Shown in pieces: positions 1-5,243 of a stretch of 5,243 bases of DNA (the first letter of the stretch is position 1; every line of letters starts with the position of its first letter). Origin of the DNA: Clostridiaceae bacterium (GTDB taxonomy: Bacteria > Bacillota > Clostridia > Oscillospirales > Acutalibacteraceae); NCBI GenBank assembly GCA_016302625.1, contig JAEDNG010000078.1, positions 1-5,243 of the forward strand, read 5' to 3'. The notes below the pieces were generated by a model. It was given only the letters and a program-made list of their open reading frames with translations. It did not search any database and was not told the origin of the DNA. The position numbers and the translations under genes are program-made.

Positions 1-6
1 AGACGG

Positions 7-30
7 CGGACGGGCGTTTTCGTCCGTCCG
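7..30. terminator. GC-rich hairpin downstream of dpaB, possible bidirectional terminator
   Basis: The arms at 7-16 (cggacgggcg) and 21-30 (cgtccgtccg) pair over ten positions with one mismatch around a TTTT loop. On the plus strand the hairpin is followed by a T-rich run (TTATCTTTCTT, 31-41), so it could end a plus-strand gene lying to the left of the window. For dpaB on the minus strand the hairpin begins about 17 bp after the stop codon, a good position for its terminator, but the bases that would form the T-tract are off the window; only CCGTCT is visible. The stem is clear from the sequence. The direction of termination is inference. Confidence 0.6.
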
Positions 31-47
31 TTATCTTTCTTAAATTG

Positions 48-620
48 CTAAATCAAAATCGGCTGTATCTGCTCGCCCGTAAGCGCTTTTTCAACCGTTT
101 GCGGAACCAGCGAAAAATCGCAGACCAGCGAATTGTTCTTGCCAAAAGGATCATCCTGACGGTATGGGACAAAATAAATATTTGTGGTGTTATGCAGGAG
201 TCCGAGATTTTTCGCCGACGCGCCGAGAGCGTCGTTTGTAGCAATTCCGAGCACCACCGGCTTCTGATTTCTCAGGTGTGCCTTTACCGCCATTGTAACC
301 GGCGTGTCGGTAATGCCTAATGCAATTTTAGCTATCGTATTTCCCGTGCAGGGGGAAACGACTATTATATCAAGCAGATTTTTTGGTCCTATCGGCTCGG
401 CGGCGGCAATATCGTGGATAATTTTTTCACCGCAGATTTCCTCTACCTCGTGAATTAAATCCTCAGCCTTTGAGAAGCGCGTGTCGGTGTTATAAACAAT
501 TTGTGACATTATCGGCTTGATTTTATAACCTGACTCGGCAAGTGCTTTAAGCGCGGCGAGGGATTTTTTTATGGTGCAGAAGGAACCGCAGAACGCATAT
601 CCCAATGTAATGTCTTTCAT
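48..620 (-). CDS. dpaB: Dipicolinate synthase subunit B (SpoVFB/DpaB)
   Basis: This 190-residue protein is the flavoprotein-fold subunit of dipicolinate synthase. With DpaA it converts a dihydrodipicolinate-pathway intermediate to dipicolinic acid in the mother cell; the product is moved into the spore core as the calcium chelate. The call rests on the N-terminal GYAFCGSFCT segment (residues 7-16), the SPCTGNTIAKIALGITDTP stretch (89-107) typical of the flavoprotein/HFCD-like fold, AVKAHLRN (111-118), and the C-terminal GIATNDALGASAKNLG (125-140) followed by a YFVPYRQDDP segment (149-158). Length is close to the roughly 200 residues of Bacillus subtilis SpoVFB. There is no signal peptide or membrane segment, so the protein is cytosolic. 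The start is supported by a strong AGAGGAGAG site. It lies 16 bp behind dpaA, almost certainly in the same transcript. The frame is intact and ends with TAG. Whether it binds FMN cannot be judged from the sequence. Confidence 0.95.
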   Translation of the reverse strand: MKDITLGYAFCGSFCTIKKSLAALKALAESGYKIKPIMSQIVYNTDTRFSKAEDLIHEVEEICGEKIIHDIAAAEPIGPKNLLDIIVVSPCTGNTIAKIALGITDTPVTMAVKAHLRNQKPVVLGIATNDALGASAKNLGLLHNTTNIYFVPYRQDDPFGKNNSLVCDFSLVPQTVEKALTGEQIQPILI

Positions 621-624
621 AAGG

Positions 625-633
625 CTCTCCTCT
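625..633 (-). promoter_or_regulatory. Ribosome binding site of dpaB
   Basis: Read on the minus strand this is AGAGGAGAG, a near-ideal Shine-Dalgarno sequence, with its AGGAG core about 6 nt before the ATG at 618-620. It sits in the 16-bp gap between dpaA and dpaB. It is far stronger than anything upstream of dpaA, so dpaB may be translated well even if dpaA starts poorly. Confidence 0.85.
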
Positions 634-636
634 TTT

Positions 637-1443
637 TTAAATGTATAAGCTAAGTATTTCGGTTACGGTTTCGGCCAGAATTTTTCCGGCGGTGAGCGGC
701 GCGCAAAGACCCGGAAGTCCGGGGGCTGTAAGGGCCGGAATACCGCAGTCCCTGGCAGCGGCAAGGTCAAAACCGCCCTTTGATGACAGGTCTATCAACA
801 GTTTAACAGAGCAGTTTTCAAAAACCCGCTCATCTATTACCTTTACATCGACGGTGTTGAAAACAATATCGTAATCTGAAAGCGAATCGCTTACCGTTCG
901 GGTTTCGACTGCGTTATAGCCTAAAGCCTTAATAAGTGCAAAATCGCTCGGCTTTCTCGCACTTACGGTGACATATGCGCCAAGGCCTTTAAGCCTGTCG
1001 GCTAAAACCTTTCCTACCCGACCGTAGCCTATTACAAGCACGCGGCTTTGCCACAGCGTGAACGAGGTGTTTTCAATCGCAAGCTTTATAGCTCCCTCGG
1101 CGGTCGGAATCGCGTTTAAGAGGGAATAGCTGTCAAGCTTTCCGTAATCCACGCAGTTTTTGCCCTTAAAGTCATAATTGCAGGTAAGCAAAAGCCGGTT
1201 ATCCGCTTTGTCGGCTATTTCTTCAAGAAAGATTTTGCGCTTTGCAAAGGGCGCAAAAACGGTTTCGCCGTCCTTAGTCGTAGGTACGGGGAGCAGTAAA
1301 ACGTCACCGTCCGCAATATTTCCGCTGTCATTGTCATATAGCCCTACTGTGTCTACCGAAAAGCCTTTCTCGGTGAGCTGTTTTTCGGCGATTTTAAGCC
1401 TTTTGTCTCCGCCTATAACGGTAATTTTTTTCATATTCATCAT
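637..1443 (-). CDS. dpaA: Dipicolinate synthase subunit A (SpoVFA/DpaA)
   Basis: This is the Rossmann-fold, NAD(P)-dependent subunit of dipicolinate synthase, acting with DpaB in the mother cell during sporulation. It is 268 residues from the first ATG, somewhat shorter than the roughly 297 of B. subtilis SpoVFA. Visible marks are the N-terminal ITVIGGDKR (7-15), LLLPVP (49-54), NAIPTAEGAIKLAIE (110-124), the dinucleotide-binding GYGRVG (139-144) followed by SARK (161-164), and the family signature PGLPGLCAPLTAG (241-253). Three in-frame ATGs (codons at 1441-1443, 1438-1440 and 1432-1434) crowd the start. The coordinates are for the longest form. Only the third has the weak AGAG site at a usable distance of about 9 nt, and it gives MKKITVIGGD, so it may be the true start. 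The gene lies directly behind a terminator-like hairpin, suggesting its own promoter. There are no frameshifts or missing motifs. Confidence 0.95.
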   Translation of the reverse strand: MMNMKKITVIGGDKRLKIAEKQLTEKGFSVDTVGLYDNDSGNIADGDVLLLPVPTTKDGETVFAPFAKRKIFLEEIADKADNRLLLTCNYDFKGKNCVDYGKLDSYSLLNAIPTAEGAIKLAIENTSFTLWQSRVLVIGYGRVGKVLADRLKGLGAYVTVSARKPSDFALIKALGYNAVETRTVSDSLSDYDIVFNTVDVKVIDERVFENCSVKLLIDLSSKGGFDLAAARDCGIPALTAPGLPGLCAPLTAGKILAETVTEILSLYI

Positions 1444-1449
1444 CTCTGT

Positions 1450-1492
1450 AAAAAAATAAGCGCCGTACTGTACATTACAGTTTATGGCGCTT
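1450..1492 (-). terminator. Rho-independent terminator after cca, abutting dpaA
   Basis: Read on the minus strand, AAGCGCC pairs with GGCGCTT (outer arms 1486-1492 and 1458-1464) over 7 bp. After a small internal loop, ACTGTA pairs with TACAGT around an ATG triloop. The hairpin is followed at once by ATTTTTTT (1450-1457). This is a textbook intrinsic terminator shape, starting 8 bp after the cca stop codon. It ends only 6 bp before the first possible dpaA start codon, so transcripts stopped here would not contain dpaA. It therefore separates cca from dpaAB, unless read-through is regulated. Confidence 0.82.
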
Positions 1493-1505
1493 TAGTCTTT
1501 TTAGT
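1478..1505 (-). promoter_or_regulatory. Candidate sigma-K-like promoter for dpaAB
   Basis: On the minus strand CATAAACTG (1478-1486) matches the sigma-K -10 pattern CATAnnnTA at every defined base but the last. A matching -35 dinucleotide AC (1504-1505, in the last sense codon of cca) lies exactly 17 nt upstream. Transcription would begin near 1471, leaving a leader of about 28 nt. Dipicolinate synthase genes are known to be transcribed by sigma-K in the mother cell in Bacillus, which makes the match plausible. The motif holds few fixed bases and can occur by chance, so this is a tentative call. Confidence 0.35.
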
Positions 1506-2667
1506 TACGGTTAAATTCTTCTGCTTTTTGAAGTAATATTTCGCGGCGGTTAAGCGTGGGGTCGGCTGCAACACATTTTCTTAAATATTCAAGAGTAACG
1601 CCTGCTTTCTCGCCGCAGATACCGAGCTTTATAAGGCTTCTGCCGCCTATTTCAAGATCGGAAATTCTGTACGGCTCGCCGTTTTCCAAAATTTCTCGGA
1701 GCATATTAAGGGCGTTTTCTGAATCTGTGTCAAAATACTTTTTTTCAAAATGCAGATATTTTTCCACTGAGGGAACATCTGTCTTAAAAAGCATTTCTTT
1801 AATTTCTGTTTTGCCTTTCGGAAAGGGGAGAGATAAAAGGGTTATAATATTTTCATAAAGCTTTTTTTCCTTGTTTGAGGGCTTTAAAAATTCAAATGCC
1901 GACATTAAATCGTCCGTAGAGGAATACAGAAATCCGAAAAGGGCAAGCTCCGCACCTTGCAAGGGAACAATTTTTGAGTAATCGGGATTTTTTATTCCGA
2001 TAAATCGTAGTCCGCAGATGTCGGTAAGCGGTTTTAATGCCTCGGGGTTTTTGCCGCTTACTGTCTTTTTAAGCTCTGATGAAATGCGTTCGGCTGAAAT
2101 ATTTTTAAGTAAGGGCGCGCATTCAAGGGCGGCTTCAAGGGTTCCTTCTTCGGGGGTAAAGCCTAAAACTGAGGCAAAGCGGAAAAGCCGCAAAATTCTG
2201 AGCGCGTCTTCAGTAAAGCGCTTTTCGGGAACGCCTACCGCGCGAAGTATTTTATTTTCAATATCCTCTCTGCCGCCGAAAAAGTCCTTAATGCCTTCTT
2301 TTTTATTATAAGCTATTGCATTTACGGTAAAATCGCGGCGGGCAAGGTCTTCTTTAAGACTTTTTACAAAGGTTACGTTTTCGGGACGTCTGTGGTCTCC
2401 GTATTTTCCGTCTGTGCGGTAGGTTGTGACCTCTGCGGCATAAGAGCTGTTTATGACCGTGACCGTCCCGTGCTTAATGCCTGTCGGAACGGTTTTCGTA
2501 AAAAGCGAAGCGGTGATTTCGGGCGGCGCGGAGGTGGTTATATCGTAATCGTGCGGGGGAATATCCATAAGCATATCCCTCACACAGCCTCCGACAAGGT
2601 AGGCTTCAAATCCGTTTTTCTCAAGTCTGTCGATAATAAATTGAATTTCGGGCGGTATAAATAGCAT
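1501..2667 (-). CDS. cca: tRNA nucleotidyltransferase, class II (CCA- or A-adding)
   Basis: This 388-residue cytosolic enzyme adds or repairs the 3'-terminal CCA of tRNAs from CTP and ATP without a nucleic acid template. Motif order fits the class II poly(A) polymerase/CCA family: LVGGCVRD (24-31), the metal-binding HDYDITTSAPPE (39-50; D40 and D42), RRDFTVNA (110-117), DFFGG (128-132), EDALRILRLFRFA (153-165; nucleotide-selecting E153, D154 and R157) and SAERISSELKK (191-201). The flexible segment between the catalytic motif and RRDF is present (TYRTDGKYGDHRRP, 82-95). CC-only enzymes are known to have a shortened loop here, so this is either a full CCA-adding or an A-adding enzyme. No HD phosphohydrolase motif is visible in the C-terminal half. 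The ATG start has an AGAAGGA site 5 nt upstream. The gene is divergent from murC and ends in TAA just before a strong terminator, so it is probably transcribed alone. Confidence 0.95.
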   Translation of the reverse strand: MLFIPPEIQFIIDRLEKNGFEAYLVGGCVRDMLMDIPPHDYDITTSAPPEITASLFTKTVPTGIKHGTVTVINSSYAAEVTTYRTDGKYGDHRRPENVTFVKSLKEDLARRDFTVNAIAYNKKEGIKDFFGGREDIENKILRAVGVPEKRFTEDALRILRLFRFASVLGFTPEEGTLEAALECAPLLKNISAERISSELKKTVSGKNPEALKPLTDICGLRFIGIKNPDYSKIVPLQGAELALFGFLYSSTDDLMSAFEFLKPSNKEKKLYENIITLLSLPFPKGKTEIKEMLFKTDVPSVEKYLHFEKKYFDTDSENALNMLREILENGEPYRISDLEIGGRSLIKLGICGEKAGVTLEYLRKCVAADPTLNRREILLQKAEEFNRN

Positions 2668-2672
2668 ATTTT

Positions 2673-2679
2673 TCCTTCT
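2673..2679 (-). promoter_or_regulatory. Ribosome binding site of cca
   Basis: On the minus strand this reads AGAAGGA, followed by AAAAT and the ATG at 2665-2667. The 5-nt gap from the end of the motif is normal, and the site supports the chosen cca start. Confidence 0.75.
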
Positions 2680-2717
2680 TTCACCAAAAAGGGGTTTATT
2701 TTTTTGCGGTTTGGCAA

Positions 2718-2723
2718 TATAAT
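2718..2723 (+). promoter_or_regulatory. -10 box of the murC promoter
   Basis: A perfect TATAAT lies 33 bp before the murC start codon, which would put the transcription start near 2730 and give a leader of about 27 nt. About 17 nt upstream the sequence is TTTATT, a poor match to TTGACA, so the -35 element is weak or the promoter depends on the T-rich upstream run (2697-2705). A housekeeping sigma-A promoter is the natural reading. Confidence 0.55.
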
Positions 2724-2744
2724 AGTAGGTGAGAACAATTTGAT

Positions 2745-2750
2745 GGGAGA
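2745..2750 (+). promoter_or_regulatory. Ribosome binding site of murC
   Basis: GGGAGA stands 6 nt before the ATG at 2757-2759. A second purine-rich stretch, AGGTGAG (2727-2733), lies too far upstream to serve this start. The spacing confirms the chosen murC start. Confidence 0.75.
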
Positions 2751-2756
2751 TTATTT

Positions 2757-4133
2757 ATGAAACAGCTGAGGCAAGAAGATAAAATAATCGAGAGCGTAAA
2801 GCATATTCATATGATAGGCATAGGCGGCAGCGGTATGTGTCCGCTTGCGGAAATACTGCATGGCAAGGGCTATTATTTAACGGGCTCCGACAATAACGAG
2901 AGCGATCCGCTTGCCCGTGTTAAAGCCTTGGGTATCCCCGTATTTATGGGACACAGGGCGGAAAATATCGAGGGCGCAGAGCTTGTGGTATATTCGGCGG
3001 CTATATCGGCGGATAATCCCGAGCTTAAAGCTGCGCGCGAAAAGGGCATACCCACAATGGAGCGCTCCCATATGTTAGGGGCGCTGACAAGGCATTTCGA
3101 TAATGTGATAGGCGTTTGCGGCACCCACGGCAAAACTACCGTCACCTCTATGATAACACAAATCTTGATTTTAAACAAGCAGGATCCTACAGCGGTTATC
3201 GGAGGAAAGCTGCCGCTTATCAATTCTAACGGTATTTCGGGCAAGTCGGAGACTATGGTTTGCGAGTCCTGCGAGTTTGTGGACACCTTTTTACAGCTTT
3301 CTCCCGATGTCGCGGTTCTGCTTAACATAGATAATGACCACCTTGATTATTTTAAGACAATGGAAAATTTGACATTGTCCTTTCATAAGTTTTTAAAAAT
3401 GGCGAAAACCGCCTATATTAACGGCGACGACGAGCGCGCTCAAAAGGCGGCACAAGATATTACGGCTAAAACCGTGACCTTCGGTTTCGGGGAGGACAAC
3501 GATTACCGAGCCGAGAATATTAAGGGTGGAAAATACGGCTTTTCCTTTGATGTTGCAAAATACGGAGAGAAAATAATTAATATACAAATGCATATACCGG
3601 GCAGACACAATGTTTTAAATGGGCTTGCCGCTTTCGCGGTCTGCTTTGATATGGGAGTATCGGCAGATGGAATTAAGGACGCTACCCAAAAATTCACAGG
3701 CGCGGGCAGACGTTTTGAGTTTTTGGGAGAGTACGGCGGCTTTATGTTAGCCGATGACTATGCCCACCACCCGACCGAGATTAAAGCTACCTTAACGGCG
3801 GCAAAGGAGCTTGACTACAACCGTGTTATAGTAGTTTTCCAGCCTTTTACTTTTTCGAGAACCGCCCTTTTAAAGGAAGATTTTATTGACGCGCTCTCGG
3901 TTGCCGACAAGGTGATTTTAACACCTATTATGGGCTCGCGCGAAAAGAATACCTACGGCATAAGGTCGGAGGATTTAGCGGCGCGTCTTCCTGACGCGGT
4001 TGTTGTTGACGGATTTGAAAATATAGCCGACACTGCCATTAAAACCGCCAACAAGGGCGATATTGTAATCACAATGGGCGGCGGCGATATTTACAAGGCG
4101 GCTCATATCATTCAGGAGAAATTAGGTAAATGA
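2757..4133 (+). CDS. murC: UDP-N-acetylmuramate--L-alanine ligase
   Basis: MurC joins L-alanine to UDP-N-acetylmuramic acid using ATP, the first step of the peptidoglycan stem peptide, in the cytosol. The 458-residue length is normal. The N-terminal UDP-binding domain (about 1-112) has GIGGSGM (21-27). The central ATPase domain (about 113-320) has the P-loop GTHGKTT (122-128), the acidic motif CESCEFVDTFL (169-179; E170 and E173, as in other Gram-positive MurC), LLNIDNDHLDYF (188-199) and GRHNVLN (282-288; H284 and N285). The linker FTGAGRRFE (313-321) leads to the C-terminal domain with DDYAHHPTE (333-341), QPFTFSR (362-368) and GGGDI (441-445). In the QPxxxSR motif the residue after Pro is Phe rather than the more usual His. 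The start has a well-spaced ribosome binding site and a TATAAT upstream. The stop codon overlaps the next start as ATGA, so murC is the first gene of a coupled operon. Confidence 0.97.
   Translation: MKQLRQEDKIIESVKHIHMIGIGGSGMCPLAEILHGKGYYLTGSDNNESDPLARVKALGIPVFMGHRAENIEGAELVVYSAAISADNPELKAAREKGIPTMERSHMLGALTRHFDNVIGVCGTHGKTTVTSMITQILILNKQDPTAVIGGKLPLINSNGISGKSETMVCESCEFVDTFLQLSPDVAVLLNIDNDHLDYFKTMENLTLSFHKFLKMAKTAYINGDDERAQKAAQDITAKTVTFGFGEDNDYRAENIKGGKYGFSFDVAKYGEKIINIQMHIPGRHNVLNGLAAFAVCFDMGVSADGIKDATQKFTGAGRRFEFLGEYGGFMLADDYAHHPTEIKATLTAAKELDYNRVIVVFQPFTFSRTALLKEDFIDALSVADKVILTPIMGSREKNTYGIRSEDLAARLPDAVVVDGFENIADTAIKTANKGDIVITMGGGDIYKAAHIIQEKLGK
4114..4119 (+). promoter_or_regulatory. 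Ribosome binding site of alaX inside murC
   Basis: AGGAGA lies in the last codons of murC, 10 nt before the ATG at 4130-4132. It is the best Shine-Dalgarno match near the junction. Together with the 4-bp ATGA overlap it supports starting the downstream gene at 4130 by translational coupling. Confidence 0.7.
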
Positions 4134-5243
4134 CAGAAAAGCTTTATGATAAGGACTCGCATTTAAAAGAGTTTTCAGCTACGGTTTTATCCTGCGAAAA
4201 ATCGGGAGAAAGCTATGCTGTGACACTTAATAAGACCGCTTTTTTCCCCGAGGGAGGCGGTCAGGAGTCAGACCGCGGAAGTATCGGCGAGGCGCAGGTT
4301 TTAGATGTTCAGATTGTCGGTAACGAGATAATTCATTACACCGACTGTCCGCTAAATGTCGGAGAGGAATACATCTGTAGCCTTGATTGGGACAGGCGTT
4401 TTCGCAATATGCAAAACCATTCGGGCGAGCATATTATTTCGGGACTGGTACATAAGCTTTACGGGCTTAACAACGTCGGCTTTCATCTGGGAGCGGAAAT
4501 GACGGTCGATTTTGACGGTGTTTTATCAAGAGAGCAGCTTTCAGAAGTAGAGCGGGTTGCCAATAAGGCGGTGTGGGAAAATGTACCGATAAAGGCATAT
4601 TATCCGCAAGAAAACGAGCTTAAAAGCCTTAAATACCGCAGTAAATTAGAGCTTACCGAAAATGTAAGGCTTGTCGACATTGAGGGCTATGACCTTTGCG
4701 CCTGCTGCGCGCCCCACGTTAAAAAAACGGGTGAAATCGGGCTTATAAAGATTCTCGATTTCTTTAAGAATAAGGGCGGGGTGCGTATTTTTATAAAATG
4801 CGGCACCGATGCGCTCGACGATTATAACGGTAAATATTTTAATGTTTTTAAAATTTCAAATCTGCTGTCGGTCAAGCAGAATGAAGCCTCCGAGGCGGTG
4901 GACAGGCTTAATGACGAGAACCGCGAGCTTAAATTTAAAATTTCAAATCTCAAAAAGCGGCTAATCGCCGAGAAAGCAAAGAATTTTGCGCCTGATACAG
5001 ATAAAACGGCGGCTTTTGAAGAAAACCTTGATATTAAGGAGCTTCAGCTTTTTGCCGATGCGCTTTATAAAAAATGCAAAGGCATACGCGGCGTTTTTTC
5101 GGGTCAAGACGGAAATTATTCCTTTGCAATCTGCGGAGAAGAAACGTTGCTTGATTTGTTTTTTAAGAGCTTTAAAGAGCGCTTTTCCGTCCGCGGCGGC
5201 GGCAGAAACGGAATGGTGCAGGGAACGATTACCGCCGAAAAAA
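4130..5243 (+). CDS. alaX: Alanyl-tRNA editing protein, long AlaX type with DHHA1 domain (3' end beyond window)
   Basis: This open frame of 371 codons runs off the right edge without a stop. It resembles the editing half of alanyl-tRNA synthetase as a free protein, which hydrolyses Ser-tRNA-Ala or Gly-tRNA-Ala in the cytosol to prevent mistranslation. The N-terminal beta-barrel domain has FFPEGGGQESDRG (38-50). The editing site follows, with zinc ligands in HSGEH (97-101; H97 and H101) and CCAPH (192-196; C192 and H196), then GGVRIFIKCG (216-225). A charged, coiled-coil-like linker spans about 246-285. A DHHA1 domain follows, with the glycine-rich RGGGRNGMVQG (355-365). No aminoacylation domain is present and the protein begins directly at the barrel, so it is not a truncated AlaRS. 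Free AlaX-L proteins are usually about 390-400 residues, so only the last few tens are missing. The start is fixed by the ATGA overlap with murC and the AGGAGA site upstream. Confidence 0.93.
   Translation, partial: MTEKLYDKDSHLKEFSATVLSCEKSGESYAVTLNKTAFFPEGGGQESDRGSIGEAQVLDVQIVGNEIIHYTDCPLNVGEEYICSLDWDRRFRNMQNHSGEHIISGLVHKLYGLNNVGFHLGAEMTVDFDGVLSREQLSEVERVANKAVWENVPIKAYYPQENELKSLKYRSKLELTENVRLVDIEGYDLCACCAPHVKKTGEIGLIKILDFFKNKGGVRIFIKCGTDALDDYNGKYFNVFKISNLLSVKQNEASEAVDRLNDENRELKFKISNLKKRLIAEKAKNFAPDTDKTAAFEENLDIKELQLFADALYKKCKGIRGVFSGQDGNYSFAICGEETLLDLFFKSFKERFSVRGGGRNGMVQGTITAEK

Larger units (their letters stand above)
2668..2756. other. Divergent intergenic region between cca and murC
   Basis: This 89-bp AT-rich spacer is the only region that can hold start sites for both cca (leftward) and murC (rightward). 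The murC side shows a clear TATAAT and a ribosome binding site. On the cca side I found a ribosome binding site but no convincing -35/-10 pair at proper spacing. No inverted repeat large enough for an operator or riboswitch is visible. Confidence 0.7.

Noticed and set aside
45..320. A 91-codon plus-strand open frame opposite dpaB
   Set aside because: The dpaB frame has full family motifs and a strong ribosome binding site; the plus-strand frame has neither and is rich in Arg and Cys as an antisense shadow.
1178..1459. A 93-codon plus-strand open frame opposite dpaA
   Set aside because: It is antisense to the conserved DpaA N-terminal half, is rich in Ser and Leu as such shadows are, and no promoter or family match is visible.
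2018..2664. Two plus-strand open frames (2018-2311 and 2392-2664) opposite cca
   Set aside because: Both are antisense to conserved nucleotidyltransferase motifs and show no protein family features.
2668..2756. A riboswitch or T-box leader upstream of murC
   Set aside because: With the likely start near 2730 the leader is only about 27 nt, too short for any known riboswitch, and no stem-loop is visible.
2925..3300. The MurC acidic motif Glu-x-Cys-Glu as a departure from the Glu-Ala-Asp-Glu form
   Set aside because: The EACE form is normal in Gram-positive MurC, including B. subtilis, so it is not unusual.
2873..3328. A 151-codon minus-strand open frame opposite murC
   Set aside because: It lies wholly inside a motif-complete murC, has no recognisable domain and a composition typical of a frame antisense to a coding gene.
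4130..5243. A truncated alanyl-tRNA synthetase (alaS) whose 5' half was lost
   Set aside because: It starts directly at the editing barrel with its own start codon and ribosome binding site, and its domain order matches free long AlaX proteins.

Overview
The window carries five protein-coding genes in two divergent blocks and looks like ordinary chromosome of an endospore-forming Firmicute, most likely a member of the Clostridia. The main clue is a complete pair of dipicolinate synthase genes, which are found in spore formers. Supporting clues are a Gram-positive style MurC (acidic Glu-x-Cys-Glu motif), strong purine-rich Shine-Dalgarno sites, moderate base composition (GC roughly mid-40s per cent by eye) and tight gene packing. 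I cannot place family or genus from the sequence alone.

Minus-strand block (read right to left). cca (1501-2667) encodes a class II tRNA nucleotidyltransferase that builds or repairs the 3' CCA end of tRNAs. A hairpin with a T-tract (1450-1492) follows it and ends almost at the start of dpaA (637-1443). dpaB (48-620) follows 16 bp later behind a strong ribosome binding site. DpaA and DpaB together make dipicolinic acid, the core solute of the spore, in the mother cell. A second GC-rich hairpin (7-30) lies just past the dpaB stop at the window edge.

Plus-strand block. An 89-bp divergent spacer (2668-2756) holds a perfect TATAAT box and the ribosome binding site for murC (2757-4133), the UDP-N-acetylmuramate--L-alanine ligase of peptidoglycan synthesis. 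murC overlaps by an ATGA junction a gene for a long AlaX-type alanyl-tRNA editing protein (4130 to beyond 5243), which clears mischarged tRNA-Ala. That gene is open at the right edge, with its last recognisable motif already in view.

The two blocks are functionally separate: sporulation plus tRNA maturation on one strand, wall synthesis plus translation quality control on the other. I found no mobile element, CRISPR array, RNA gene or undescribed multi-gene system. The most interesting point is a possible sigma-K-like promoter lying inside the cca terminator, which would let dpaAB be transcribed in the mother cell without forming the hairpin. This rests on short motifs and needs a transcript 5'-end map. 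No gene-free stretch exceeds 90 bp.
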